The notes beneath the pieces were generated by a model. That model saw only the letters and a program-made list of their open reading frames with translations, was not told the origin of the DNA and did no database searches. The translations under genes were made by a program, and so were the position numbers. A stretch of DNA of 64,000 nt from Tragulus kanchil (taxonomy: Eukaryota; Chordata; Mammalia; Artiodactyla; Tragulidae), in the NCBI GenBank assembly GCA_022376925.1, contig JAIOJX010000002.1:133558831-133622830 (forward strand), given 5' to 3'. Shown here piece by piece: positions 63,719 to 64,000 of this stretch (positions within the stretch are counted from its first letter, which is position 1; each line of letters starts with the position of its first letter).

Positions 63719-63935
63719 CAGGATTTTCCTGGTGGTCCGGGGGCTCAGAAGACTCCATGCTCCCAATACAGGGGGCCCAGAATCCATCCCTGGTCGGGGA
63801 ACAAGATCACATGTGCCTCAATGAAAAAATCACAGATCTTGCGTGCGGCAGCTGTAACTCAGCACAGCCAAACGAATAAATAAACTAAAAAAAAGAGGAA
63901 GAAAAAACAGCAACAACAACAGAAAAAAAAAAAAA
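63719..63935 (+). mobile_element. tRNA-derived SINE (ART2A type)
   Basis: Head 'ggattttcctggtggtccgg', 'catccctggtcggggaacaa', 'aactcagcacagccaaacga' and AATAAATAAACTAAAAA tail. Confidence 0.88.
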
Positions 63936-63941
63936 GAACAG

Positions 63942-64000
63942 AGGTTGTTCTCAAACTGTGCTGCAGTTTGGAGTTACCTGGGGAACATCCCAGACCAAGT
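63942..64000 (+). mobile_element. MER5-like hAT relic, cut by the window edge
   Basis: 'ggttgttctcaaactgtgct' and 'ggagttacctggggaacatc' match the MER5A start pattern. Confidence 0.6.

Noticed and set aside
1..64000. CRISPR array, operons or prokaryotic mobile systems
   Set aside because: The repeats are mammalian retroelements and kilobase-scale duplicates; no short regularly spaced repeat array exists.

Overview
This window is mammalian nuclear DNA from a pecoran ruminant (cattle, sheep, deer or giraffe group; the species cannot be fixed from sequence alone). The evidence is the repeat content: BovB (RTE) LINE 3' ends, many Bov-tA/Bov-A SINEs, tRNA-Glu-derived SINEs of the ART2A/CHR kind, ruminant-type L1 3' ends, plus old mammalian MIR, L2, Tigger and MaLR-like relics. 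I found no protein-coding gene I can support. The long open frames are translations of SINEs, LINEs or GC-rich DNA.

Layout. 1-4.6 kb: a rearranged L1, a BovB 3' end, an LTR-like block and an old LTR-like repeat. 4.6-20 kb: SINEs in poorly recognisable sequence, including a run of four tRNA-type SINEs at 15.66-16.62 kb. 20-31 kb: old LINE-like sequence, a Tigger relic and an L1 followed by a SINE at the same target site. 31-43 kb: SINE/L1/L2 mosaic, a solo endogenous-retrovirus LTR inside a SINE (39.93-40.38 kb) and a three-level nested insertion (42.3-43.2 kb). 43.86-44.56 kb: the only CpG island, with a possible first-exon splice donor on the + strand; it is the best candidate for a gene promoter. 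44.6-64 kb: more GC-rich and richer in MIR, mostly non-repetitive sequence without recognisable exons.

The dominant feature is a series of 13 head-to-tail duplicate pairs, each about 1.0-1.3 kb per unit and nearly identical. Their few differences are mostly homopolymer-length changes close to the junction. Together they add about 14.7 kb (about 23% of the window). Their uniform size, two-copy structure, disregard for repeat boundaries and junction-clustered errors point to unmerged contig overlaps or gap-filling in the assembly rather than biology. True sequence here is probably about 49 kb.

The most interesting biology is a tRNA-derived SINE family with at least 15 independent insertions. 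It has two 3'-tail forms, several target-site duplications of 11-15 bp, and insertions into Bov-tA and older SINEs, so it appears to have been active recently.
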